DNA from: JAPKYZ01 sp033763835
Lineage (GTDB): Bacteria > Acidobacteriota > Terriglobia > Bryobacterales > Bryobacteraceae
NCBI GenBank assembly: GCA_033763835.1
Contig: JANRJS010000013.1
Span: 62,001 to 126,000, forward strand
DNA: 64,000 nt
Direction of reading: 5' to 3'
Shown here: positions 1 through 9,836 of the stretch, one piece after another
Layout: every line of letters starts with the position of its first letter
How positions within the stretch are numbered: the stretch's first letter is position 1
The notes under the pieces: model-generated
Told to the model about the DNA's origin: nothing
Databases searched by the model: none
What the model saw: only the letters and a program-made list of their open reading frames with translations
Position numbers and translations under genes: made by a program

Positions 1-1687
1 ATTGCCAGATGCGATTCACCATGACGCGCGCCGTCAATGGGTTCCTGGAGTCGGCGATCCAGTCGGCCAGCGCGGAGCGGCGGCCCGCGACCGAAGCCGG
101 GATCGCGGCGGCGGGCAGCTCGGAATAGCGTGTCACGGCGCTCAGGACGCCCGGCGCGACGCTTTCGCCGGGGGCTTGAAGATTCCCGCCCGCGAGAATC
201 CGCACCTCGGCGGGTTTATAGTCCGCGGCCTTGGGATACTTCAGCGTCGGTCCGCCGTCGGTAGCCCCGTCCAGAGGGCCGCTCGATACGGCGAAGGCGA
301 GCGGATCGAACCGGGTCAGCGACTCGCGGTAGACCTGGAGATGCTTCTGGTGGAGCTTGTATTCTTCGAACTCCTCGGGCTCGAGTTCCTTGGTATCTTG
401 CATCGCGGCCTGCATTTCGGCCTCGGGAATCGACTCGGGCGAAGCAAGTCCGCGGCGCTTCGCCAAGCGAACCCGCACCGTTTGCCGGAACTCCGCAAGC
501 CGCGCTTGGGTGCGGTCGATCGAGTCCTGCCAGCGTTTCCGCTCGCCCGCCGAAGCGACGACGTTCTCCGCCGCGAGGAAGGGAATTTTCGGGCGCGCAA
601 ACTCGGTTGAGGCGAACACGGCCTGCAGCCGGTAGTAATCCTTCGTCGGGATCGGGTCGAACTTATGGTCGTGGCATCGCGCGCATCCCACGGTGAGCCC
701 GAGAAACGCGGCTCCGACGGCGGAGGTCGCGTCGTCGAGCCACATCTGCCGGGTGACGGCCTCCACCGACATCGCCGTATGCTCCCACGGGCCTGCGCGC
801 AGGAAGCCGGTGGCAATAACGGCGTCGGCGTTCGAGGGGTCCAGTTCGTCGCCGGCGATCTGCTCGCGAATAAACCGGTCGTAGGGTTTGTCGGCGTTGA
901 ACGAGCGAATCACGTAGTCGCGATACCGCCACGCGTTTGGCCGCTCGAAGTCGTTCGAGTATCCACTGGAATCCGCGTACCGGACGACATCCAGCCAATG
1001 CCGCCCCCAGCGCTCTCCGTACCGGGGCGATGCGAGCAGGCGCTCAACGGCCTTTTCCCAAGCGCTCGGAGACCGGTCGGCGACAAACGCGTCGATTTCC
1101 TCGGGCGCCGGAGGTAATCCGGTGAGGTCGAACGCCGCCCGGCGAAGGAGCGTCGGACGGTCGGCCGGCGGCGCCGGGGAGAGACCGCGCTCCCGAAGTT
1201 TCGCGTCGACGAACGCGTCGATCGAAGTCGCGCCGTCCGCGCTCCGGGTCGCACGTAGAGGACGCAAGGCCCAGACATCGGCTTCCGAGTAAGTCCACGC
1301 GGGCGATTCCGCCCGGGATTCGGCCCACGGCGCGCCGCCGTCGATCCAAGCGCGGAAAGCGGCGATTTCCTCCGCGCTCAGCCGCTTACTTTCCCCGCCG
1401 GGCGGCATCGCGAACGCCGTCTTGCCCTCGATCGCTTGTATCAGCAAACTTTCGCCCGCCTTCCCGGGGACGATGGCCGGGCCTCGCGACCCGCCCCGCA
1501 ATGCAGCCTCGCGGGTCCGCAAGTCGAGTTTCGCCAGAATCTGGCCCTCGCCATGGCAGCCCAGACATTGTTTCCGGAGCGCCGGGCCGACGATACCGGA
1601 AAACGTGCGTTCGGCGGGCGTTTGCGCGGTTAACGATCCGGTGTAGAGGGCGGCGAAACCGACGAGGAAACCCTTCACGGCGTTCAC
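1..1687 (-). CDS. DUF1549/DUF1553 (PSD1-type) cytochrome c, N-terminal part
   Basis: Minus-strand frame open from the left edge to a GTG at 1687 (second in-frame GTG at 1678); the C-terminus lies outside the window, about 562 residues are visible. A signal-peptide-like N-terminus is followed by a heme-binding CLGCH at about residues 41-45 (planctomycete-type cytochrome c domain), then DUF1549 with a second CxxCH (CARCH) and the start of DUF1553 at the edge (VMVNRIW). This family is large and exported; its biochemical role is not established. Family members usually pair with a DUF1501 gene, as at 9837-14062, so a partner probably lies to the left. It is divergent from the PEP-CTERM gene. Start choice between the two GTG codons is uncertain. 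Confidence 0.85.
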   Translation of the reverse strand, partial: MNAVKGFLVGFAALYTGSLTAQTPAERTFSGIVGPALRKQCLGCHGEGQILAKLDLRTREAALRGGSRGPAIVPGKAGESLLIQAIEGKTAFAMPPGGESKRLSAEEIAAFRAWIDGGAPWAESRAESPAWTYSEADVWALRPLRATRSADGATSIDAFVDAKLRERGLSPAPPADRPTLLRRAAFDLTGLPPAPEEIDAFVADRSPSAWEKAVERLLASPRYGERWGRHWLDVVRYADSSGYSNDFERPNAWRYRDYVIRSFNADKPYDRFIREQIAGDELDPSNADAVIATGFLRAGPWEHTAMSVEAVTRQMWLDDATSAVGAAFLGLTVGCARCHDHKFDPIPTKDYYRLQAVFASTEFARPKIPFLAAENVVASAGERKRWQDSIDRTQARLAEFRQTVRVRLAKRRGLASPESIPEAEMQAAMQDTKELEPEEFEEYKLHQKHLQVYRESLTRFDPLAFAVSSGPLDGATDGGPTLKYPKAADYKPAEVRILAGGNLQAPGESVAPGVLSAVTRYSELPAAAIPASVAGRRSALADWIADSRNPLTARVMVNRIWQ

Positions 1688-1706
1688 GCCTTACAGGCTA
1701 TCGCGA

Positions 1707-1842
1707 ATGATGAAGCTTCGGTATCGCATTATCGTGGTGCCTATCGTCATTCGGAACGCCTCCTTACTCGGAGACTGCGGGTGCCGGTACCATCAAACCG
1801 GACGAAGTGTTGTTCTAGCGGATTAAGCGGTTTACATCCGGT
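1707..1842 (+). other. Intergenic stretch before the PEP-CTERM ORF
   Basis: Between the divergent DUF1549 gene and the PEP-CTERM ORF there is no convincing gene. A short plus-strand frame beginning ATGATGAAG at 1707 encodes a basic/hydrophobic start (MMKLRYRIIVVPIVI) and stops at about 1826, in a different frame from the downstream ORF. It could be the displaced signal peptide of that gene or chance. Confidence 0.35.
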
Positions 1843-2334
1843 GTGATTGGAGTGTCAACGAACGATACCCAGCTATTCGTCGTCGGCTATGCCTCGGACG
1901 GAACGCCGATCAACCCGGTGATTTTTCTCACGCTGCCCTTCGCGTATACGATAAACACCATCGAGATCTACGGCGGCGATATTAGCAATAACTCCATTCC
2001 AGGCATGATCGAATCGTTCGATGTCGAGATTTTCGGTCCCAACGGCACATTCTCCGATTCTTTCGCCTCGTTGACCAAGTTCGGCCCCGGAGTCAACGCT
2101 AACGGCGATTTGGTGAATACGCGCGCGACGCTGGCTGGCAGCAAACTGGACGGTGTTCCCGCATTTACCGTGGTGCTTTCCAACTTTGCGCCTGGGACCT
2201 TTAATTGGGTGTCAATCACCGAGATCAAGTTAGACGGCGATCTCTATACGGCCAATCCGATTCCCGAGCCTTCGACGATCGGCCTGGCGGCGCTCGCACT
2301 CGGTGCGGGCATTGCGTTGCGGCTGCGGAAGTAG
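1843..2334 (+). CDS. PEP-CTERM sorting-domain protein, probably N-terminally eroded
   Basis: 163 residues from a GTG at 1843; the frame is closed by a stop at 1816-1818, so no signal peptide can be added in frame. The C-terminus is a textbook PEP-CTERM signal: IPEPS, a hydrophobic stretch (about residues 143-158) and a basic RLRK tail. Such proteins are exported and processed by an exosortase. The rest looks like a beta-rich secreted domain without catalytic motifs I recognise. A PEP-CTERM protein without a signal peptide cannot be sorted, so this is either a decayed gene whose 5' part lies out of frame (see 1707) or an assembly frameshift. Confidence 0.65.
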   Translation: MIGVSTNDTQLFVVGYASDGTPINPVIFLTLPFAYTINTIEIYGGDISNNSIPGMIESFDVEIFGPNGTFSDSFASLTKFGPGVNANGDLVNTRATLAGSKLDGVPAFTVVLSNFAPGTFNWVSITEIKLDGDLYTANPIPEPSTIGLAALALGAGIALRLRK

Positions 2335-2357
2335 ATCTCGCACCGGTTGTTTCTCGC

Positions 2358-2380
2358 GGGGGCTGCCAAGCGCGGCCCCC
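2358..2380 (+). terminator. Possible hairpin terminator after the PEP-CTERM gene
   Basis: GGGGGC at 2358-2363 pairs perfectly with GCCCCC at 2375-2380 around an 11-base loop, 24 bases after the stop codon. It is followed by a weakly T-rich stretch (GTTATTT) rather than a proper U tract, so efficiency is doubtful. Confidence 0.35.
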
Positions 2381-2480
2381 GGAGTTATTTGAGGCAGGCT
2401 TTCGCGAGATCGGCGGCTAAATCTCCCGGTGGCTAAATGCCCTCAACCGAGAACAATAGCTTCTCCCCCTGGACTTCCCG

Positions 2481-2486
2481 TATACT
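2481..2486 (+). promoter_or_regulatory. Possible -10 element upstream of clpX
   Basis: TATACT, 30 bases before the clpX start, close to the TATAAT consensus; no good -35 hexamer is visible at 17 bp. The position fits a promoter for the clpX-lon block. Confidence 0.35.
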
Positions 2487-2515
2487 GAATCAGACCGCTC
2501 GCGAGGAATGCACAT

Positions 2516-3799
2516 TTGAAGCGCAACGGATCCGACGAAAGCCTCCGCTGTTCTTTTTGTCATAAAAGTCAGGAGGTCGTCGGCAAGCTGATATCCTCGC
2601 CGAGCGACTATCCCCGCGCCTACATTTGCGACGAGTGCATCGCCGTCTGCAATTCGATCCTCGAAGACGACAAGGTCGAGCAAACCCACGTCACCCCGAA
2701 CAAGCTCCCCAAACCGCTCGAACTAAAGGAATATCTCGACCAATACGTCATCGGACAGGACGCGACGAAGAAGAAGCTGGCCGTCGCCGTCTACAACCAC
2801 TACAAACGCGTGCAAATGAACCGGCAACGCGCCGAAGTGGAGCTTTCGAAGTCGAATATCCTTCTGATCGGCCCGACCGGAACCGGGAAAACGTTGCTGG
2901 CGCAGACCCTCGCCAGGATTTTGGATGTACCCTTCGCGATCGTCGACGCCACCACCCTCACCGAAGCCGGGTACGTCGGCGAGGATGTCGAGAACATCAT
3001 TCTCCGGCTGCTGCAAAACTCCGATTGGGACGTGGGGCGCTGCCAAACGGGCATCATCTATATCGACGAAATCGATAAGATCGGCCGCAAGGACGAAAAT
3101 CCGTCGATCACGCGCGACGTTTCGGGCGAAGGCGTGCAGCAGGCGCTGCTCAAGATTTTGGAAGGCACCATCGCGAACGTTCCGCCGCAGGGCGGGCGTA
3201 AGCATCCGCACCAGGAATTTACGCCGGTCGATACGACAAATATCCTCTTTATCCTGGGCGGCGCTTTCGTCGGGCTCGAGAAAGTGATCGGTCGCCGGGT
3301 GGGGAAACGCGCGATAGGGTTCGGCGGCTCCGAGGACGACGAGCGCAAGCCGGTTCCGGCGCGAATGGGTGCGCACTCCAATCAACGCCGCGATCTTGAA
3401 TTATTGCAGCAGATACAGCCGGTCGATCTGATCCGGTTCGGGTTTATTCCGGAGTTTATCGGCCGTATGCCGGTGGTGGCCGTGCTCGAAGATCTGAGCC
3501 GCGACGCGCTGGTGCAGATCCTAACGAGGCCGAAGAACGCCATCGTGCGGCAGTACCAGCGGCTGTTTGAGTTCGAGAATGTTAGACTGAAATTTACGGA
3601 CGACGCCCTGGATGCGATCGCCGGGCTGGCGCTGGAACGCAAAGTCGGCGCTCGCGGGTTGCGCATGATCCTCGAAGAACTCATGCTCGACTTGATGTAT
3701 TTCCTGCCCTCCTATAAGAAGGTTCGGGAATTTCTGGTGACCAAGGAAATGGTGATGTCCCAGAAAATCAGTCTCGCACTGCTCGAAAAGGCGGGTTAG
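2516..3799 (+). CDS. clpX: ATP-dependent Clp protease ATP-binding subunit ClpX
   Basis: 427 residues, the usual ClpX length. AAA+ unfoldase that recognises, unfolds and feeds substrates into ClpP. Visible: N-terminal zinc-binding domain with Cys12, Cys15, Cys38 and Cys41; Walker A GPTGTGKT (119-126); pore loop GYVG (152-155); Walker B IYIDE (181-185); RKH loop (about 228-230); IGF loop that docks on ClpP (267-269); sensor-2 GARGLR. The start is TTG at 2516, chosen because GAGGAA lies just upstream and the nearby ATG at 2508 reads only three codons before a stop that overlaps the TTG. clpP, usually next door, is not in the window. lon follows 66 bp downstream. Confidence 0.97.
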   Translation: MKRNGSDESLRCSFCHKSQEVVGKLISSPSDYPRAYICDECIAVCNSILEDDKVEQTHVTPNKLPKPLELKEYLDQYVIGQDATKKKLAVAVYNHYKRVQMNRQRAEVELSKSNILLIGPTGTGKTLLAQTLARILDVPFAIVDATTLTEAGYVGEDVENIILRLLQNSDWDVGRCQTGIIYIDEIDKIGRKDENPSITRDVSGEGVQQALLKILEGTIANVPPQGGRKHPHQEFTPVDTTNILFILGGAFVGLEKVIGRRVGKRAIGFGGSEDDERKPVPARMGAHSNQRRDLELLQQIQPVDLIRFGFIPEFIGRMPVVAVLEDLSRDALVQILTRPKNAIVRQYQRLFEFENVRLKFTDDALDAIAGLALERKVGARGLRMILEELMLDLMYFLPSYKKVREFLVTKEMVMSQKISLALLEKAG

Positions 3800-3865
3800 C
3801 GTCAACCGCCCGTTCGGGCAGGGCAACCCAATCCCGAAATCGGTCATCCTAATACTAAGCCCACC

Positions 3866-6421
3866 ATGCTGACTTCCCGAGAACGAACCGAAACCCGCCG
3901 CCTCCCGATGATGCCCATCCGGGACGTGGTCATCTTCCCGCACATGATGACCCCGTTCGTCGTAGGGCGCGAATCGAGCGTCCGCGCGCTTGAAGAGGCG
4001 TTGACCGGCGACAAGAAGATTTTCCTCGCCACGCAGCACGACGCCTCGATCGACGACCCCCGCCCCGACGAAATCTTTTCGGTCGGCACGGTCGCCAACA
4101 TCGTCCAGAGCCTGAAGCAGCCCGACGGCAACATTAAGGTACTGGTCGAGGGGCTCGAACGCGGCAAAGTGGTCTCCGTCAACGACGAAGAAGGTTTTTT
4201 CCAGGCGCTGGTCCGCTCGTTTAGCTACAAGATCGAGGGCGGCGAGCAGTTGGAGGGGCTGATCGCGCGTGTGGCGACGCTCTTCGAGCAGTACGTCAAG
4301 ATCGGCCAGAACCTGAACTACGATCAGATGATCGCGGCGATCCGCGTCGAGGATCCCTCGAAGCTGGCCGACGTGGTGGCCGCCAATCTGCAGCTCACCA
4401 TCGAAGAGAAGCAGGAACTGCTCGAAATCTTCGACCCGGTGGACCGCCTGGCGCGCATCGCCGACCTGCTCGACATCGAGATCGAGAAGCTGAACGTAGA
4501 CCGCACGATCCAGGGCCGCGTGAAGCGCCAGATGGAGCGCGCGCAAAAAGAGTACTACCTCAACGAGAAGATTAAGGCGATCCAGAAAGAACTTGGGCGC
4601 GGCGAAAAGTCCGAAATCGACGAACTGAAGAAGAAGATCGAGCAGGCGGGCATGCCGAAGGACGCCGAGGAGAAGGCTCACGCCGAGCTGAAGCGCCTGG
4701 AGAACATGCCGCCGATGTCGGCGGAATCGACGGTGTCGCGCAATTACCTCGATTGGCTGCTGGCGGTCCCGTGGAAAAAGAAATCGAAAGAGATTCGGGA
4801 TCTAGGGTTTGCGAAGGAAGTGCTCGAGAGCGATCATTACGGGCTCGAAAAGATCAAGGAGCGCATTCTCGAGTTTCTGGCCGTCCGGCGGCGGGTGCAG
4901 AACCCTAAGGGCTCCATTTTGTGCTTCGTTGGACCTCCCGGGGTGGGCAAGACTTCGCTCGGGATGTCGATCGCGAAGGCTACCGGCCGTAAGTTCGTTC
5001 GCATGTCGCTGGGCGGCGTACGCGACGAAGCGGAAATTCGCGGTCACCGCCGCACCTACATCGGCGCGCTGCCCGGCCAAGTGATCCAGATGATGAAGAA
5101 AGCCGGGACCAAGAATCCGGTCTTCATGCTGGACGAAATCGACAAGATGTCTACGGATTTCCGGGGCGATCCATCGTCGGCGCTGCTCGAAGTGCTGGAC
5201 CCCGAGCAGAATTTCATGTTCATGGAGCATTACCTGGACGTGGAGTACGACCTCTCGCAAGTTCTGTTCGTCGCGACGGCGAACGTGCTGCACACCATTC
5301 CCGCGCCGCTGCAGGATCGTATGGAAGTGATCCGGCTGTCGGGTTACACGGAGCTCGAAAAGCTCGAGATCGCGCGGAAGTTCCTGGTGCCGAAGCAGAT
5401 GAAGGGGACTGGGCTGTCGCCACAGGAGATCGAGTTTGACGAAAGCGGTCTGAAAACGCTGATTCTGGGTTATACGCGTGAGGCGGGCGTCCGCAATCTA
5501 GAACGCGAAATCGGCAACGTGTGCCGCAAAGTGACGCGGCAGGTGGTGACGGCGCTAGGCGATCCGGAGGGCGGCGATAAACGAGCGCTCGACGCGCCGA
5601 TCGAGATCGTGGACGACGTTCCGGCGGAAGCGGCAGCGGCTCCAGTAGCCGAAGAGGCGGTGAAGCCGAAACGCAAGTCGAAGAAGTCCGCCGCCGAAAC
5701 GCCGGCTGTAGAAGTAGCGAAAACGGTCGTGGATTCGGGCGAGGTGGAGAAGTTGCTCGGCCCAATAAAGTTCCGGGACTCGAAAGCCGAAAAAAAGAAC
5801 GAGGTGGGCGCCGCGACCGGACTGGCGTGGACGGAAGTGGGCGGGCAAATCCTAACCACGGAAGTCACGACGATGGAAGGCCGGGGCAAGCTAACCATCA
5901 CCGGCAAGCTGGGCGACGTGATGCAGGAATCGGCGCAGGCGGCGATGAGCTACGTGCGCAGCCGGGCTCAGGCGCTGGGCTTGGCTCGCGACTTCTACCG
6001 CAATCTCGACATCCACGTCCACGTGCCGGAAGGCGCGATTCCTAAGGACGGTCCGTCGGCGGGGATCACCCTCGCCACCGCGATTACCAGCTCGCTCACC
6101 GGAATTCCGGTGCGGGCCGACATCGCCATGACCGGCGAAGTGACGCTGCGGGGCAAGGTGCTGCCGATCGGCGGTCTGAAAGAAAAGCTGCTGGCGGCGC
6201 ACCGGCATGGCATCGCCGAGGCGATCTTGCCACGCGACAACGAGAAAGACCTTCCGGACGTGCCGGAAAACGTTCGGAACGATATCCGGTTACATGTCGT
6301 CGAATCGATGGACGAGGTTTTGCGGATCGCTCTCGAGCGGCTGCCGGAGCCGACTCCTTTAGCGGCGGTCCCGCTCGAGGCGGCTAAGCCGGAGGCGATC
6401 ATCGAGGACATCCGCCACTAG
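3866..6421 (+). CDS. lon: ATP-dependent protease Lon
   Basis: 851 residues. Cytoplasmic AAA+ serine protease that degrades misfolded and regulatory proteins. N-terminal LON substrate-binding domain begins at the LPMMPIRDVVIFP motif (about 14-26); Walker A GPPGVGKT (356-363); Walker B with MLDEIDK; proteolytic Ser731 within PKDGPSAG and Lys774 within GLKEKLLAAH, spaced 43 residues apart as in known Lon dyads. Between the ATPase and protease domains is an Ala/Lys/Glu-rich insert (about residues 590-630) that looks like a flexible lineage-specific linker. It sits directly behind clpX, a common arrangement of the two quality-control proteases, and is followed by engB. Confidence 0.97.
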   Translation: MLTSRERTETRRLPMMPIRDVVIFPHMMTPFVVGRESSVRALEEALTGDKKIFLATQHDASIDDPRPDEIFSVGTVANIVQSLKQPDGNIKVLVEGLERGKVVSVNDEEGFFQALVRSFSYKIEGGEQLEGLIARVATLFEQYVKIGQNLNYDQMIAAIRVEDPSKLADVVAANLQLTIEEKQELLEIFDPVDRLARIADLLDIEIEKLNVDRTIQGRVKRQMERAQKEYYLNEKIKAIQKELGRGEKSEIDELKKKIEQAGMPKDAEEKAHAELKRLENMPPMSAESTVSRNYLDWLLAVPWKKKSKEIRDLGFAKEVLESDHYGLEKIKERILEFLAVRRRVQNPKGSILCFVGPPGVGKTSLGMSIAKATGRKFVRMSLGGVRDEAEIRGHRRTYIGALPGQVIQMMKKAGTKNPVFMLDEIDKMSTDFRGDPSSALLEVLDPEQNFMFMEHYLDVEYDLSQVLFVATANVLHTIPAPLQDRMEVIRLSGYTELEKLEIARKFLVPKQMKGTGLSPQEIEFDESGLKTLILGYTREAGVRNLEREIGNVCRKVTRQVVTALGDPEGGDKRALDAPIEIVDDVPAEAAAAPVAEEAVKPKRKSKKSAAETPAVEVAKTVVDSGEVEKLLGPIKFRDSKAEKKNEVGAATGLAWTEVGGQILTTEVTTMEGRGKLTITGKLGDVMQESAQAAMSYVRSRAQALGLARDFYRNLDIHVHVPEGAIPKDGPSAGITLATAITSSLTGIPVRADIAMTGEVTLRGKVLPIGGLKEKLLAAHRHGIAEAILPRDNEKDLPDVPENVRNDIRLHVVESMDEVLRIALERLPEPTPLAAVPLEAAKPEAIIEDIRH

Positions 6422-7006
6422 AGCGGACTAAGGCCTGGGCCGGAATCGAGGTCTCGGCATGACGGGCCGAATCGAGGCGGAGTTTTTAGGAAGCGCGGCG
6501 GATCCGGCTCAGTTCCCCAGGGAACGGGCCGGTGAGGTGGCGTTTCTGGGCCGGTCGAACGTGGGGAAGTCGTCCCTGATTAACCGGCTGGTGAGCCGGA
6601 CCGATTTGGCGTATACGAGTTCGCGGCCCGGTTGCACGCGAACCATCAACTTCTATCGGCTGGGCGCTGGACTCCGGCTGGTAGATCTTCCGGGTTACGG
6701 TTACGCGGCGGGTCCGATTGAGGATAAAATCGCCTGGGGGAAGCTCATTGAGGGCTACCTCGCCGGGCGGGACGATCTTCGGCTCGCTTTGGTATTGCTG
6801 GACGCCCGCCGGGGGTGGATGGACCCCGACCGGCAAATGCGGGACTGGTTGGCCGAATACGGCCGCCCCTACCTGGTGGCCATCACCAAAATCGACAAAC
6901 TAAACCAAAAGGAATACCATCGATCGCTCGAAGCGATCCGCAAGGAAATACCCGGCATGGAGCCGGTACCTTGCTCGGCCGTAGACGGCCGGGGAGTGAG
7001 GGAATT

Positions 7007-8524
<1,518 letters not shown>

Positions 8525-8534
8525 ACTGGTTCGG

Positions 8535-9118
8535 GTGGGACTGGACCTACTGCCCGAGTTCGTTCGGGATAACTACGAAGTTCATGAGTGGAAGCACGCG
8601 TGCGCGATTCTCGCGGGCGATTTTCCCGGCGAGTTCCGGGACATTGTTGAGGTTTTGACCAGCTTCCGGTTGCGCCGGGAATGGATCGAGGTTGGCGGCG
8701 GACGCAAGACCGAACTAGCGGCCTGGATCGATTCCCAACTATCGGCGCGAGGATGGACTGAAAAGAAATTCGAGACAAAGATCCAAGTAGACGCCGCGAC
8801 CATGGAATCTCCCACTCATCGCGTCGATTGCTTCAAGAATCGAGTGGCGCTCGAAATCGAATGGAATAATAAAGACCCATTCTTTGACCGGGACCTTAAC
8901 AACTTCCGGCTTTTGTTCGATTTGCGAGCGATCAGCGTGGGCGTGATCGTTACCCGTTGCGATGAGTTGCAAGACTTGTTCAATAAGCTCGGCCGGGGTT
9001 CTTCCTACGGGCTTCGACCACTCATATGAGCAAACTGCTCCCGCGGATTCTCGGGGGAGGCGGCGCCGGTTGTCCCTTGCTCGTGTTCGGGATCAAGGCT
9101 ACGCTGTATCAGGAATGA
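8535..9118 (+). pseudogene. BglII/BstYI-family type II restriction endonuclease with a one-base frameshift
   Basis: Starts at GTG 8535. The first frame runs to a stop at 9029, but the last five residues there do not match the family, while the +1 frame continues with THMSKLLPRILGGGG and CPLLVFGI to a stop at 9118, which is how BglII-family nucleases end. One missing G in the GGG run at 9009-9011 explains it: restoring it gives a 194-residue protein. The catalytic pattern is present: Asp98, then Glu107 and Glu109 in VALEIEW, followed by NNKDPFFDRDL. Either the nuclease is naturally inactivated, or the base was lost in sequencing. The stop overlaps the methyltransferase start as ATGA, so the two form a coupled restriction-modification unit. 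Confidence 0.85.
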
Positions 9119-9777
9119 ACGTGGATCAGGTGGATTTAGCGGCGGACTTTCGGGCGGCGATCTCCGGCCAGAAGTATGGGACAATCCTGGCCGATCCACC
9201 GTGGCAATTCCAAAACCGCACGGGAAAAGTCGCCCCGGAGCATCGCCGCCTCAGCCGCTATGGGACCCTCGGCATCGAGGCGATTAAGGCGCTTCCCGTA
9301 GGAGAGTGCGCGGCGGAAGTTTGCCATCTCTACCTTTGGGTTCCGAACGCCCTGCTTCCGCTCGGCCTTGAGGTAATGGAGAGCTGGGGATTTAACTATA
9401 AATCCAATCTGGTCTGGTATAAAGTGCGAAAGGACGGGGGTCCCGACGGACGTGGAGTCGGTTTCTACTTCCGCAACGTCACCGAACTGATCCTGTTCGG
9501 CGTGCGCGGGAAAAGTCCCAGAACCAGAGAGGCAGGGCGCAGCCAAGTCAACGTGGTCGAGTCGCGGAAACGAGAGCACTCGCGAAAGCCGGACGAACTT
9601 TATCCGCTCATCGAGGCGTGCAGCTTCGGGCCTTATCTGGAACTGTTCGCGCGAGGTTCGCGGCGAGGCTGGACCGCGTGGGGGAATCAAGCGGAGGATT
9701 ACGCTCCTTCATGGCCGACTTACTCGAATCACTCGGCGAGTAGGGATAAGCGCCAAGTGGCCCTCTTCGGCGACTGA
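9115..9777 (+). CDS. MT-A70-family DNA adenine N6-methyltransferase
   Basis: 220 residues from ATG 9115, chosen because it overlaps the endonuclease stop as ATGA; the longer upstream frame is only the nuclease read in the wrong frame. The MT-A70 signature DPPW is at residues 27-30, followed by LYLWVPNALLP and NLVWYKV typical of the family; the SAM-binding pocket near LELFARG is also visible. The expected job is modification of host sites cut by the neighbouring BglII-like nuclease. If the nuclease is dead this would be a solitary methylase that can still mark the genome. Recognition sequence cannot be read from the protein. Confidence 0.9.
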   Translation: MNVDQVDLAADFRAAISGQKYGTILADPPWQFQNRTGKVAPEHRRLSRYGTLGIEAIKALPVGECAAEVCHLYLWVPNALLPLGLEVMESWGFNYKSNLVWYKVRKDGGPDGRGVGFYFRNVTELILFGVRGKSPRTREAGRSQVNVVESRKREHSRKPDELYPLIEACSFGPYLELFARGSRRGWTAWGNQAEDYAPSWPTYSNHSASRDKRQVALFGD

Positions 9778-9836
9778 GTTCGCCCGCATCGCGCCTCTCG
9801 GTGGGTTCGGCGATATGATCGTGGACAGGTTCCCCG

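Noticed and set aside
1722..1735. GTATCGCATTATCG shared with 38901-38914
   Set aside because: A 14-base match between an intergenic site and the COG0523 promoter region, but without dyad symmetry or consistent placement; could be chance.
2723..4681. Long minus-strand frames opposite clpX and lon
   Set aside because: They are GC-driven reverse-complement shadows of well-identified genes, with no recognisable domains.
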